Shown in pieces: positions 1 through 8,860 of a stretch of DNA of 40,681 nucleotides. A program made the translations under genes and the position numbers. Numbering within the stretch: the stretch's first letter is position 1; every line of letters starts with the position of its first letter. Source of the DNA: Campylobacter concisus. GTDB lineage: Bacteria > Campylobacterota > Campylobacteria > Campylobacterales > Campylobacteraceae. The notes below the pieces were generated by a model, which had not been told where the DNA came from, did not search any database, and saw nothing but the letters and a program-made list of their open reading frames with translations. The stretch is taken from contig LVWL01000008.1 of assembly GCA_002092835.1 (NCBI GenBank), forward strand, positions 1-40,681. Direction: 5' to 3'.

Positions 1-45
1 CCCCTCATTAAAAGTGAGATGCTCTACCGACTGAGCTAGCAAGAC
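1..45 (-). tRNA. tRNA-Lys (UUU), partial at window edge
   Basis: Read on the minus strand, this is the 5' half of a tRNA: acceptor strand GTCTTGC, D-arm GCTCAGTCGGTAGAGC, then an anticodon stem with loop CTTTTAA, giving anticodon UUU. The T-arm and 3' end lie beyond base 1. It is the last member seen of a six-tRNA run transcribed leftwards. Confidence 0.9.
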
Positions 46-184
46 ATTTGCTTAAAAAAGAATTGAGATTATACAAAAAACATTATTACATGTCAAGAAA
101 CAAGAAAAAGTACCTAATACTTTCTATAATAAAGGTTAACTTTAATTTTTAACAACATAAGATTATCTAAAACTATAAAAAGAA

Positions 185-269
185 TGGTGCGGATGAAAGG
201 ACTTGAACCTTCACGCCGTGGGGCACCAGATCCTAAGTCTGGCGTGTCTGCCAATTTCACCACATCCGC
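185..269 (-). tRNA. tRNA-Leu (UAG)
   Basis: Complete 85-nt class II tRNA with encoded CCA (TGG at 185-187 on the plus strand). The acceptor GCGGATG pairs with CATCCGC. The anticodon loop CTTAGGA gives UAG, and a long variable arm is present as expected for leucine. It is fifth in the tRNA run. Confidence 0.95.
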
Positions 270-284
270 ACAACAATAATAAAG

Positions 285-360
285 TGGTACGCCCATCAGG
301 ATTCGAACCTGAGCCTACGGCTTAGAAGGCCGTTGCTCTATCCAGCTGAGCTATGAGCGC
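285..360 (-). tRNA. tRNA-Arg (UCU)
   Basis: Complete 76-nt tRNA with encoded CCA. Anticodon stem ACGGC/GCCGT encloses loop CTTCTAA, anticodon UCU, which reads AGA/AGG, the commonest arginine codons in AT-rich Campylobacter genomes. T-loop GGTTCGAATCC is canonical. Confidence 0.95.
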
Positions 361-375
361 ATAAAGTATTTTAAG

Positions 376-452
376 TGGCGCGCCCGATAGGAGTCGAACC
401 CATAACCTACAGATCCGAAGTCTGTCGCTCTATCCAATTGAGCTACGAGCGC
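376..452 (-). tRNA. tRNA-Arg (UCG)
   Basis: Complete 77-nt tRNA with encoded CCA. Anticodon stem ACAGA/TCTGT, loop CTTCGGA, anticodon UCG. The acceptor GCGCTCG pairs with CGGGCGC with one G-U pair. It is adjacent to a second arginine tRNA (UCU). Confidence 0.95.
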
Positions 453-458
453 CCAAAA

Positions 459-536
459 TGGGGTGAGTGATGGGAATCGAACCCACGACCCTCAGGACCA
501 CAATCTGATGCTCTAACCGACTGAGCTACACTCACC
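459..536 (-). tRNA. tRNA-His (GUG)
   Basis: Complete tRNA with encoded CCA and the extra 5' G (position -1) opposite discriminator C, diagnostic of histidine tRNAs. The anticodon loop TTGTGGT gives GUG. The last base pair of the anticodon stem is an A-C mismatch. Confidence 0.94.
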
Positions 537-544
537 ATTTAACA

Positions 545-622
545 TGGTCGGGGTGAAAGGATTCGAACCTTCGGCCCTCTGGTCCCAAACCAGATGCGCT
601 AACCAGACTGCGCTACACCCCG
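545..622 (-). tRNA. tRNA-Pro (UGG)
   Basis: Complete 78-nt tRNA with encoded CCA. Acceptor CGGGGTG/CACCCCG, anticodon stem TCTGG/CCAGA, loop TTTGGGA, anticodon UGG. It is the first gene of the run, about 40 bases downstream of the predicted start site of the promoter at 671-699. Confidence 0.95.
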
Positions 623-670
623 CCTGAGTCGTGTTTGTAAGTTTATGCCACTACCTCATTAAAAAGTCGT

Positions 671-699
671 ATTTTAACTTGTTTTTTTTATAAAGTCAA
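671..699 (-). promoter_or_regulatory. Sigma-70 promoter of the tRNA operon
   Basis: On the minus strand TTGACT (694-699) is followed after exactly 17 bases by TAAAAT (671-676). Both boxes are near consensus, with an A/T-rich spacer. The predicted start near 664 would give one leftward transcript through all six tRNAs. Confidence 0.72.
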
Positions 700-1049
700 T
701 TAAAAAACACTTAAATTAATAGAAATTATATATAAAAAATAATTCGATCAAAAATATTAATTAGCACTTTACTAAATACATAATCTTTTAAACGAGCTAG
801 CTTTCTATGCTTCTATATTTTGCTATCTACCACAAATTTAACCTTTATTTCATGGATTTTTAGTAGCTTGATAAGAATATTTTACACTGATATTACAACG
901 AAACAAACATCAATCTATTGTCTATTATGCATTTTATGCTTATCAAAATTTTACCTTCAAATTTCAACAGATTTATCTTTTCGGGCTAGAATTTTTTGAT
1001 TAACATTTTATCCATCATATCATTAGCTTTTTTCATCGTCGTAAAAATA
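700..1049. other. AT-rich intergenic stretch without a supported gene
   Basis: About 350 bases between the tRNA promoter and the 3' end of terC. All six frames are broken by frequent stops. On the minus strand a 16-codon frame follows the terC stop almost directly, but it has no family signature or obvious ribosome binding site. I see no convincing gene, RNA or repeat. Confidence 0.5.
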
Positions 1050-1772
1050 TTATTTAGCTATTACTTTCTTTTTTGCATAGATATTTATACTTTCCACTGC
1101 CAATGAAAATGCCATCGCAAAATAGATATATCCCTTTGGAATATGAAATCCTAATCCTTCAGCAACTAGTGTCATGCCTACAAGCACCAAAAATGCAAGT
1201 GCTAAAATTTTTATAGTCGGGTTATTATCTACAAAATTAGAAATACCTTTTGACGCTATCATCATTACGCCAACTGCTAAAATAACAGCTATGATCATTA
1301 TCTCTATATGCTCAGCCATTCCAACAGCTGTGATAACACTATCAAGAGAAAAAACAATATCCAAAACAGCTATCTCGCTTACAATAACCAAGAAATTTGC
1401 ATGTGTTTTTTTACTATTTTTATGCTCTTCGCTTTCGCCAGAAACACTAGAATGTATTTCAAGAGTTGATTTCACAAGTAAAAATAGACCGCCTAGTATA
1501 AGTACCAAATCTCGGCCGCTTATGCTAAATTCCGCGATAGTAAAGAGTGGCTTCGTAAGCTTCATGATCCAAAACAATGAAAGTAAAAGTAAAATTCTAG
1601 TCACCATAGCTAGCCCTAGGCCGACAATCCTACCACTGCCACGCTGCTGAGGAGGTAGTTTACCTACCAAAATAGCGATAAATATAATATTATCTATGCC
1701 TAAAACTATCTCTAAGCCAGTTAACGTAAGTAGTGATATCCACGCTTCTGGCGAACTAAACCATTCAAACAT
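1050..1772 (-). CDS. TerC-family integral membrane protein
   Basis: A 240-residue polytopic membrane protein of the TerC family, whose members are linked to tellurite resistance and, in several bacteria, to manganese export that helps metalate exported proteins. Two signature acidic helices are visible: LGIDNIIFI near residue 25 and DIVFSLDSVITAVGM near residue 140. These pseudo-symmetric membrane aspartates are typical of the family. Around seven hydrophobic segments are seen and the length is normal. The ATG overlaps the end of purN by 8 bases, and AAGGAAG inside purN serves as ribosome binding site. It is the last gene of the minus-strand run that begins with tig. Substrate is not known; manganese export is an inference from better-studied relatives. 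Confidence 0.88.
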   Translation of the reverse strand: MFEWFSSPEAWISLLTLTGLEIVLGIDNIIFIAILVGKLPPQQRGSGRIVGLGLAMVTRILLLLSLFWIMKLTKPLFTIAEFSISGRDLVLILGGLFLLVKSTLEIHSSVSGESEEHKNSKKTHANFLVIVSEIAVLDIVFSLDSVITAVGMAEHIEIMIIAVILAVGVMMIASKGISNFVDNNPTIKILALAFLVLVGMTLVAEGLGFHIPKGYIYFAMAFSLAVESINIYAKKKVIAK

Positions 1773-2352
1773 TTGCTTCCTTTGTTAAAATTTTTATTAT
1801 GCTATCAGGCAAAATTTCATGCTCTATCGCATGGATTTTGCTCTCCCAATCCTCTAAACTCATATCGTCCTCTCGTTCAAAAGCCCTTTGTGCGATGAGT
1901 TTACCTCCGTCAAGCTCCTCGCTCACGTAGTGCACGCTAACTCCGCCAAGCATCATCTCGCTCTCAAAGCTCTCTTTTATCGCATGAGCGCCTTTAAAAA
2001 GTGGCAATATGGAAGGATGTAAATTTATGGCTTTTATCTTTGATGTAAAAACAGGAGTTAATATCCTCATAAACCCAGCAAGCACCGTTAGTTCAGCGCC
2101 GCTTTTTAAAATTTGCTCTACAACTACAGCGTCAAATTCTTCTCTATTTGCAAATTTGGCACTCTCTATTACCATCGTATCAAGCCCAAATTTCTTAGCT
2201 CGCTCGATGCCAAATGCACCAGGCTTGTTGCAGATACAAAGGCAAACTTCGATCTTTACGCCATTAAAAATTTGATTATGAACTTTTTTAAGTATCGCTT
2301 CTAAATTTGAGCCACTGCCGCTAAAAAGCACGGCTATCTTTTTTGTAAGCAT
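1765..2352 (-). CDS. purN: Phosphoribosylglycinamide formyltransferase
   Basis: Transfers a formyl group from 10-formyl-tetrahydrofolate to glycinamide ribonucleotide, the third step of de novo purine synthesis, in the cytosol. The 195-residue protein has the N-terminal phosphate-binding loop SGSGSNLEAIL (from about residue 11), the INLHPSILPLFKG segment containing the catalytic Asn and His, and SVHYVSEELDGGKLI with the catalytic Asp. All three residues of the triad known from E. coli PurN are present. Length is normal. The start overlaps the 3' end of the nnrD/E fusion by 19 bases and the stop overlaps terC by 8 bases, so the three are probably translationally coupled. Confidence 0.95.
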   Translation of the reverse strand: MLTKKIAVLFSGSGSNLEAILKKVHNQIFNGVKIEVCLCICNKPGAFGIERAKKFGLDTMVIESAKFANREEFDAVVVEQILKSGAELTVLAGFMRILTPVFTSKIKAINLHPSILPLFKGAHAIKESFESEMMLGGVSVHYVSEELDGGKLIAQRAFEREDDMSLEDWESKIHAIEHEILPDSIIKILTKEANV

Positions 2353-3737
2353 TTTACTCCTTTGATGATGTCTGTTGGCTCGAGCGCGTAGCTGTTTTTG
2401 TCAAAATTTCTAAGGCTAAGCGCATGAGCTAAAGTGGCTGAGATGGCAGCATCAAGAGGCTCATAGCCTTGAGCCAAAAGTGCTAGTACAAGACCGCTTA
2501 GCACGTCGCCGCTACCGCCTTTTGCAAGCGTGTTTTTGCCATAAGGCATGACGTAAATTTGCCCATCTTTAGCAATTATGGTGTTTGCCCCTTTTAGCAC
2601 AAGCACAGCCTTAAATTTCTCGCTCCAAGCCCTCGCGTAAGCGTATCTGTTTTCTTGCAAAGTTTGCACATCTATATCGGCTATTTTGCAAATTTTTAAA
2701 AGCGAGCAAAACTCCTTTGGATGAGGTGTCAAGACGCAGTTTTCGCTTAGCAGCTCAAGCACTTTTTGGCTGTAAAAGATATCAGCGTCAAGAACGAGCT
2801 TTTTGCCCTTTAAAATTTGCACCTCAAGCTCTTCTACGCCCCTTTTGCCAAGCCCCATACCAAGGGCTCCAGCGTTCATTTTTTCGCTTATCTTGCTAGC
2901 TTGCATGATATGCGTTGGTAAATTTAAACCTTGCTCGCCTATCACGCTAACTAGCCCAGCTCCAAAGGCAAATGCCGCCTTTGCGCAAAGTTTGCTAGCT
3001 CCTATGTGCTCGCCAGATATGATAAAAGCGTGGCCAAAATCGCCTTTATTTACGCACTGATTTTTTCTATTTGGAAGTATGAGGTCGCATTTTTCAAGCA
3101 AGTGATAGTCGCTTTCGCACTCGTAGTTTTGAGCGCTTATGCCAAGAGTAGCGACCTTTATCTTGCCCACGTAGTCCTTTGCCGCGTCACTATAAAGAGC
3201 TAGCTTTCTAGCTCCCATCGTTATAGTAGCGTCTGCTTTTACGCAAGTGCCAAGCACCTTGCCCTCGCTACTTAGCCCGCTTGGCACGTCGCAAGCGATG
3301 ATATAGGCAGTGCTAGCGTTTATTTTTGAGATAAGCTCTATGTGTTTTTCGTCTAAATTTCTATTTAGCCCTGAGCCAAAGAGCCCGTCTATAACGCATT
3401 GTGCGCTATTTAAGCTATTTTCTACGTCTTTGCTCTCTCGCACGCCAGCAAATTTAGCCCTTTCAAGCTGTTTGCTCGCAAGTGGCTTTAAATTTTTACT
3501 AGCTAGGATAAATTCACACTCATACTCGCCCTCTAGCATCCTTAAAGCGCAAAGCACGTCAGCGCCGTTGTTTCCGCCACCGCAAATGCCAAGCACTCTC
3601 TCGCCTTTTTTAAATTTCATACGTATGAAATTTGCTATGCCCGCAGCTGCATTTTCCATTAAAAGCTCTTCACTAAGGTCAAATTTCTCGCCTGCTCGCT
3701 CGTCCAAAACTCTCGTGTCTAAATATAAATTTTTCAT
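2334..3737 (-). CDS. nnrD: Bifunctional NAD(P)H-hydrate epimerase/dehydratase
   Basis: Repairs damaged (hydrated) NADH and NADPH. The N-terminal half (about residues 1-200, YjeF_N/NnrE) epimerises R- to S-NAD(P)HX. The C-terminal half (about 215-467, carbohydrate-kinase-like NnrD) dehydrates the S form using ADP or ATP. Visible signatures are GICGGGNNGADVLCAL near residue 50, DGLFGSGLNR near 115 and CDVPSGLSSEGKV near 150 for the epimerase. The dehydratase shows GDFGHAFIISGEHIG, LTPHPKEF, VLKGANTII and AKGGSGDVLSGL. Length 467 matches the fused bacterial form. It ends inside purN and starts one base after the comM stop, within the housekeeping run. Confidence 0.93.
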   Translation of the reverse strand: MKNLYLDTRVLDERAGEKFDLSEELLMENAAAGIANFIRMKFKKGERVLGICGGGNNGADVLCALRMLEGEYECEFILASKNLKPLASKQLERAKFAGVRESKDVENSLNSAQCVIDGLFGSGLNRNLDEKHIELISKINASTAYIIACDVPSGLSSEGKVLGTCVKADATITMGARKLALYSDAAKDYVGKIKVATLGISAQNYECESDYHLLEKCDLILPNRKNQCVNKGDFGHAFIISGEHIGASKLCAKAAFAFGAGLVSVIGEQGLNLPTHIMQASKISEKMNAGALGMGLGKRGVEELEVQILKGKKLVLDADIFYSQKVLELLSENCVLTPHPKEFCSLLKICKIADIDVQTLQENRYAYARAWSEKFKAVLVLKGANTIIAKDGQIYVMPYGKNTLAKGGSGDVLSGLVLALLAQGYEPLDAAISATLAHALSLRNFDKNSYALEPTDIIKGVKCLQKR

Positions 3738-3738
3738 T

Positions 3739-5243
3739 CTATGCCCTAAAACTAAGCGCCTCTAGGATGTGGGGCTTTAAAATTTGCTCGCTCTCATCAA
3801 GATCAGCGATGCTTCTAGCCACTCTAAGCGTCCTTTTTATGCCCCTTTGAGAGAGGTTGTACTTCGTGGCGGCCTTTTGTAAAATCTCACTTGCCTCGGC
3901 ATTTAACGTGCAAAATTTAGCTACCTGCGCGTCATTTAGCTTGCCATTTAGCTCATCTTGACCCCGCTTTTTTTGAAAGATAAAGGCTTTTAGCACCATC
4001 TCGCTCATCTGCTGTGAGCTCAAACTCGCCTTATCATCTGGCGAGCTCTCATCCATCGCTACTTTTAGATCGATGCGGTCAAGCACTGGGGCTGAAATTT
4101 TGGCTTTGTAGTTTTTTATCTCATTTTCGCTGCATTTGCAGTTTAGGTTGCGTGAGAATAAATTTCCACAAGGGCAGGGATTTTGAGCGGCTACGAAGAT
4201 AAATTTAGTCTCATAAGTCACTTTTGAATTCACTCTTGCGATATGGATTTGATTGTCCTCTAGTGGCTCTCTTAGGCTTTCAATCACCTGCTTTGAAAAG
4301 TGAGGAAACTCGTCAAAAAATAGTACCCCGCCATTTGCAAGCGCGATTTCGCCGATCTTTGCGACGTTTGAGCCTCCTCCAAAGATCGAGCTTTTAGTCG
4401 AGGTGTGATGGGGCGAGCGAAAAGCTCTAATACTTGTAAATTCGCTATCTTGAAGATTTAAAGAGCGGTAGGCGGCAGACTTTAGCACCTCTTCTAAGCT
4501 TTGTGGCGCCATGATATAAACTAGGCGTTTTGCACACATGCTCTTGCCACTACCTGGGCTGCCTTCAAATAAAATATTGTGCATACCAACGGCCGCAATA
4601 ACGCAGGCTCTTTTTGCGCGATCCTGACCCAAAACATCCCTAAAATCAAGCTCGAAGTTTAAATTTGGAACATATCTTTTACCAGAAATTTCTATCACAT
4701 TTGAAAATAGTTCATGAGTAGCGTTAAAACGTATGCTTTTTGCAAATTCTTCATCGCTAAAAAATCTGATCGCCTCCTCTAGTGTGCTAACTCCATAAAC
4801 CTCTAAATTTGGGATCATCGAGCTTTAGCGGCTATCTCACTAGGCACTAAAATTTTTGCCTTTTGCACCTGTGTGCTTAAAAAAAGTAGGATCGAAAACA
4901 AATTTGCCGTGCTTTTTACACTGCCATCAAGTCCAAGCTCGCCAAAAACAAAAATTTTCTCCAAGCTTTTTGCTTTTTGAAGTGCGATTAAAAGGGCGAT
5001 ACTTAGGTCAAAATGTGAGCCGCTTTTTGGCAGGTCTGAGGGGGATAAATTTATGGTTATTTTCTGAGCTGGAAAGGCAAAGTCAAGCGCTAAAAGTGCC
5101 GCCTTTACGCGCTCTGTGCTCTCTTTGATGCTGGTGCTTGCAAGTCCTACGATACTAAAGCCAGGAAGCCCACGAGAAAAGATTGACTCAACATCAATAA
5201 TCTTTAGTCCGTCGCCGTAAGTAGCACATTTTAGGGACTTCAT
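3739..5243 (-). pseudogene. comM: ComM/YifB-type Mg-chelatase-like AAA+ ATPase, split by a frameshift
   Basis: ComM is a hexameric DNA helicase that promotes branch migration during natural transformation. Here it lies in two frames. The first, 4815-5243 (142 aa), is the N-terminal ChlI/Lon-like domain with GLPGFSIVGLASTSIKES and NLSPSDLPKSGSHFDL. The second, 3739-4818 (359 aa), is the AAA+ part with Walker A EGSPGSGKS, Walker B GGVLFFDEFP, a cysteine cluster CPCGN...CKC and a C-terminal helical domain. The pieces total 501 residues, the normal full length. They overlap as ATGA at 4815-4818, and the second frame is closed by a stop three codons upstream of that ATG. One added base near 4818 (CGATG to CGNATG) restores a continuous protein. 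Either an indel or real termination-reinitiation at a domain boundary is possible. Confidence 0.85.
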
Positions 5244-5764
5244 GATGTCTTTTCTTTTTTCTGCTTTTTGTATTCCTTGTCGAATTTTTTGCGTTTGTTA
5301 AAGCCTATTTTTTCTATAAAAAGATGTCCGTCTAGGTGGTCATTTTCATGCTGGATAGCGATCGCTAGAAGCCCATCAGCTCTTAAGCTTTGCTCTTTGC
5401 CAAAGCGATCTTGATATTTGATAGCCACAACCTCATTTCTTTTTACATCTTCATAATATCCGGGCACACTAAGGCAACCCTCTTGATAGATGCATTCTCC
5501 TTCGCGTAGTTCAAACTTTGGATTTATGATTTCGATTAAATTTTCTTTATCTTGCACGCCCTCGTCATTGGCTAGATTTATAATAAAAATTCTTTTTGCG
5601 ACACCTATCTGAATAGCAGCAAGACCGATGCCCTCTTTTGCAATCATCGTATCATACATATCATCAAGTAGTTTGTGAAGTTCCTCATCAAAATTTTTAA
5701 CCTCTTTTGAGACTTCGTAAAGCTTTTTATTTGGATAAGATAAAACCTCTAAGATCAAGCCCAA
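5240..5764 (-). CDS. def: Peptide deformylase
   Basis: Metalloenzyme removing the N-formyl group from new proteins. The 174-residue sequence carries all three family motifs: GIGLAAIQIG near residue 45, EGCLSVP near 95 (Cys metal ligand) and QHENDHLDG near 138 (two His ligands and the catalytic Glu). The C-terminal tail is lysine-rich, as in many Campylobacter homologues. Its end overlaps the start of the comM N-terminal frame by 4 bases. It lies a few genes from clpP and tig, so nascent-protein processing, folding and turnover are encoded together. Confidence 0.96.
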   Translation of the reverse strand: MGLILEVLSYPNKKLYEVSKEVKNFDEELHKLLDDMYDTMIAKEGIGLAAIQIGVAKRIFIINLANDEGVQDKENLIEIINPKFELREGECIYQEGCLSVPGYYEDVKRNEVVAIKYQDRFGKEQSLRADGLLAIAIQHENDHLDGHLFIEKIGFNKRKKFDKEYKKQKKEKTS

Positions 5765-5772
5765 ACTCCTAC

Positions 5773-6795
5773 TTATTCACCCAAAAATATAGGCTGCTCA
5801 TCATCTTGTGTTAGCATTAGTTGATCTAACGAGTAAGAGATTAATTCTTCAGCACTTCTTGTCTTTGTTATCATGCTTGAAACCACTTGGATGTCAAGCT
5901 TGCACTCTTCACCATCTATCTTCCAAGGTATAGATGAAAGCATATTTAAAATTCTACTACCGGCTTGTTTTGTACCATTTTCATCAGTATATTTCATAAC
6001 CATAGCAAAACAGCCATCTCCGTAATGAGCTACTATATCGCTTCTTCTAGAAGTTCTTAAAAGAAGCTGTGATATAGCTTTATACATATTGTTTCGCTCT
6101 TTTAAATTTTTAACACGATTTGTAAATCTATCTTTTGCTCTTACTAGTAAAAACGATGCGTTATAGCCATATCTTTTAACAGCTTCTACTTCACTTTGCA
6201 CTGTGGCTACTAAAAATTTTTTATTATAGACGTCATATGTCGTATCATAAATCGACTGCTCTTCAATAGATTTAAGCATCTTGGCTACTTCGTCATAGCT
6301 TACTTTAATGACATCAAGATGCTTATCCATAAGGCTGTTTAATTTTATTAAGTCATGGTTAAATGCGCTTAAAACATTTTGAAGAGCTAGGATATTTGTA
6401 TTATTTTTAAGTGCATCCATGCGCTTTTGCACTAGGCCTCTCATAATGCCTAAATTTTTATAGATTAGCACCACGGCTTGAAGCATGCTTTTTATTTGGA
6501 TAAAACCTTGCTTTATCTCTTTTTCAATAGAGATATTACCATTTGTAGGCACTGAGATTTCAGAATTTGCGACTATAATATCACCGATCTCTTTTCTAAA
6601 TTCATCAGGCTGTCCATCAAGCATTTTCTCAAAATAAATAGAGTAATTATTTGGCGTAGATGGAACATTATCGTCGCTTAATTCATGCAAAACATTTTCT
6701 GAAAATCTGTAGATATCTACCTTTTCTTTTTCTAGAATATGTTTTACCTCAACCGCTTTTTTCTTAGGGTCTGGTGCATTATCTATCTTTATCAC
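5773..6795 (-). CDS. Degenerate GGDEF-domain protein with retained I-site
   Basis: A 340-residue soluble protein with no signal peptide or membrane segment. Residues 1-170 are mostly helical with coiled-coil-like stretches and no receiver or PAS signature that I recognise. Residues about 180-330 align with a GGDEF (diguanylate cyclase) fold. The usual entry motif is changed to DTTYDVYNKKFL, and the catalytic signature is GDGCF (259-263) in place of GGDEF, losing residues needed for metal and GTP binding. The inhibitory-site pattern RxxD (R250-D253) survives at the correct spacing. A cyclase-dead c-di-GMP-binding regulator is therefore likely, as inference. The gene sits 8 bases from both clpP and def in the run, so it is probably co-expressed with them. 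Confidence 0.8.
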   Translation of the reverse strand: MIKIDNAPDPKKKAVEVKHILEKEKVDIYRFSENVLHELSDDNVPSTPNNYSIYFEKMLDGQPDEFRKEIGDIIVANSEISVPTNGNISIEKEIKQGFIQIKSMLQAVVLIYKNLGIMRGLVQKRMDALKNNTNILALQNVLSAFNHDLIKLNSLMDKHLDVIKVSYDEVAKMLKSIEEQSIYDTTYDVYNKKFLVATVQSEVEAVKRYGYNASFLLVRAKDRFTNRVKNLKERNNMYKAISQLLLRTSRRSDIVAHYGDGCFAMVMKYTDENGTKQAGSRILNMLSSIPWKIDGEECKLDIQVVSSMITKTRSAEELISYSLDQLMLTQDDEQPIFLGE

Positions 6796-6803
6796 TTTGG
6801 GCC

Positions 6804-7394
6804 TTATTTAAAACTTTTCTCCAAAATTTTATCAACAAGTCCGTACTCTTTGGCTTCGGCCGAACTCATAAAGAAGTCACGTTCAGTATCTTTTACGATC
6901 TTACTTAGCTTTTGGCCTGTATTTTTGGCCAAAATTCCATTTAAAATCTCTTTCATACGCAAAATTTCACGAGCTTGTATCTCGATATCAGTCGCTTGTC
7001 CTCTAGCACCGCCAAGTGGTTGATGTATCATGATGCGAGAATTTGGTAGTGCATATCTTTTACCTGGCGCACCACAGCTTAATAAAAATGCACCCATACT
7101 AGCGGCTTGGCCAATACAGATCGTGCAAACATCTGGCTTTATGTAGTTCATCGTATCATAGATGCTAAAGCCACTTGTTATCACGCCACCTGGTGAGTTT
7201 ATATATAGATAGATATCTTTATCTGGATCTTCAGCCTCTAAAAATAGCAGCTGGGCGACTATAGAAGCAGCCATGCCATCTTCTATCTCGCCACTTAGCA
7301 TAACGATCCTGTCTTTTAAAAGACGGGAGTATATATCATAGCTTCGCTCACCTCTGCTAGTTCTTTCAACTACGACAGGAACGTAATAGCTCAT
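6804..7394 (-). CDS. clpP: ATP-dependent Clp protease proteolytic subunit
   Basis: Serine peptidase that forms the double-heptamer chamber of ClpXP/ClpAP. The 196-residue protein shows the nucleophile motif GQAASMGAF (Ser near residue 97), [12 protein letters not shown] with the catalytic His near 122 and the distal Asp near residue 171 in KDTERDFFM. The N-terminus [20 protein letters not shown] is typical of processed ClpP. It starts within the tig stop codon (TAATG, one-base overlap), so expression should be coupled to the chaperone gene. Confidence 0.97.
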   Translation of the reverse strand: MSYYVPVVVERTSRGERSYDIYSRLLKDRIVMLSGEIEDGMAASIVAQLLFLEAEDPDKDIYLYINSPGGVITSGFSIYDTMNYIKPDVCTICIGQAASMGAFLLSCGAPGKRYALPNSRIMIHQPLGGARGQATDIEIQAREILRMKEILNGILAKNTGQKLSKIVKDTERDFFMSSAEAKEYGLVDKILEKSFK

Positions 7395-8723
7395 TACTCG
7401 GCCTTCTCTTTTTTACTTGCTTTTTTCTCGTCTTTTTCTTTGTTAAATAGCTCACCAAATAGCTTCTCTTCGATCATTGACATCTTTATAGCTGGAAGCA
7501 TGCCTTGGTTGCGGTACATATCAAGGTGTGCTTTTGGATCTTGTCCGCTTCTATACGCCTCAAAATAGATCGCTTGAACAACCTCTTGATCGCTTACTTT
7601 TACGCCTCTTACACGAGCTAGTTCATCAATGATGAAAGTTAAACGAACGCTATTTTCAGCGTCTTTTCTAACTCATCACGTTTTTTAGAAAGAGCATCTT
7701 TATCCTCTCTAAATTTTTTCATATCATCTGGAGTAAATGAGCTCCATGCGTTTCTAAACTGCATATCAATCTCTTGCTCGACAATATTTTTTGGCACGTC
7801 AAATTTAAATTTCTCAACCGCAGCTTCAGCAAATTTTGGCTTAAGCTCATCATTTATAAGTTTATAAATTTTCTCTTGGCGGATTTGCTCTTTTATACGC
7901 TCATCAAGTACCTCTTCAGTTGGTTTTTCTTCATTTGGAAGTAAAGTTTTTAGCATCTCTTCATCTAGTTTTTCAGGAATTTTTTTCTCTTGAATTTCAT
8001 GAAGTTTGACTTTAAAAACAGCATCTTTGCCAGCTAAATGTGCAGCGCCGTAGTTTTCTGGGAATTTAACCTCGATATCTTTTTCGCCACCAGCTTTTAT
8101 GCCTACCATGCCATCTTCAAAGCCTGGGATGAATTGATTTGAGCCGATCTCAAGCACATAGTTTTCAGCCTTGCCACCATCAAATGCAACGCCATCAACA
8201 AAGCCTTCAAAGTCAAATTTAGCAAAATCGCCAACCTTTAGGCCTCTTTTGCCATCAATTTTCTCAAGTGGAGCTATCATTTTTAAAAGTTCAGTTTTTT
8301 TCTCATCGATATCTTTTTTCAAAACACGTGGGTTTGAAAACTCAGGTATCAAGCTCTCATAGCCGCTCACATCGACACTTGGCTTAAATGAAACTGTTAG
8401 CTCAACATCGATCTTACCATCTTTTCTGTCAAATTTTGAAACGATAGCTCGCCGATAAGATCATCATTTTTCTTTCCTGCTTGTTTTATAGCCTCATCAA
8501 CAACATCTCTTAAGACATCTTGCTCAGCATCATTTGTTAGCTCTTTCTCGTAGCGTTTTAGCACAATAGCAACTGGCACATGGCCTTGTCTAAAGCCATC
8601 TACTTTCATAGTTTTTGCTGCTTTTTTTGCTAGTTTCTCTACGCTAGATTTTATAGCATCCGCACTTATAGTCGTGCTTGCTAAGGTATTTACGCTATCT
8701 AGAGCTTTTGTTTTGATTTCCAT
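7394..8723 (-). pseudogene. tig: Trigger factor, broken by two frameshifts
   Basis: Ribosome-bound chaperone and prolyl isomerase. Three frames encode one protein. 8397-8723 holds the ribosome-binding domain with GFRQGHVP near residue 43. 7639-8370 holds the FKBP-type isomerase domain ([30 protein letters not shown]) and the helical arms. The C-terminus continues to the stop at 7394-7396 with a lysine-rich tail. One missing base near 8448 (GAGCT where GAGGCT restores the frame) and one in the T run at 7664-7667 account for both breaks. After correction the protein is about 443 residues, a normal length. Two independent breaks in a highly expressed chaperone point to sequence error, though real loss cannot be excluded. 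It is the first gene of the minus-strand run. Confidence 0.88.
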
Positions 8724-8860
8724 CTAATTCCTTTATGAATACAAATTTTTAGCCCAAAATATAGCAGAATTTTCCTTATTTCATTGTAAATTTGTAAATT
8801 TTTATAGATATAAAAGGCGTTTTAACGTAGAATCTAGCAATAAAATCATGGAGAAAATTT

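Noticed and set aside
114-296. 60-codon minus-strand ORF
   Set aside because: It runs through tRNA-Leu and has no protein signature.
1000-1049. A 16-codon minus-strand frame after terC (MKKANDMMDKMLIKKF)
   Set aside because: Too short, no ribosome binding site and no family match; chance in AT-rich DNA is enough.
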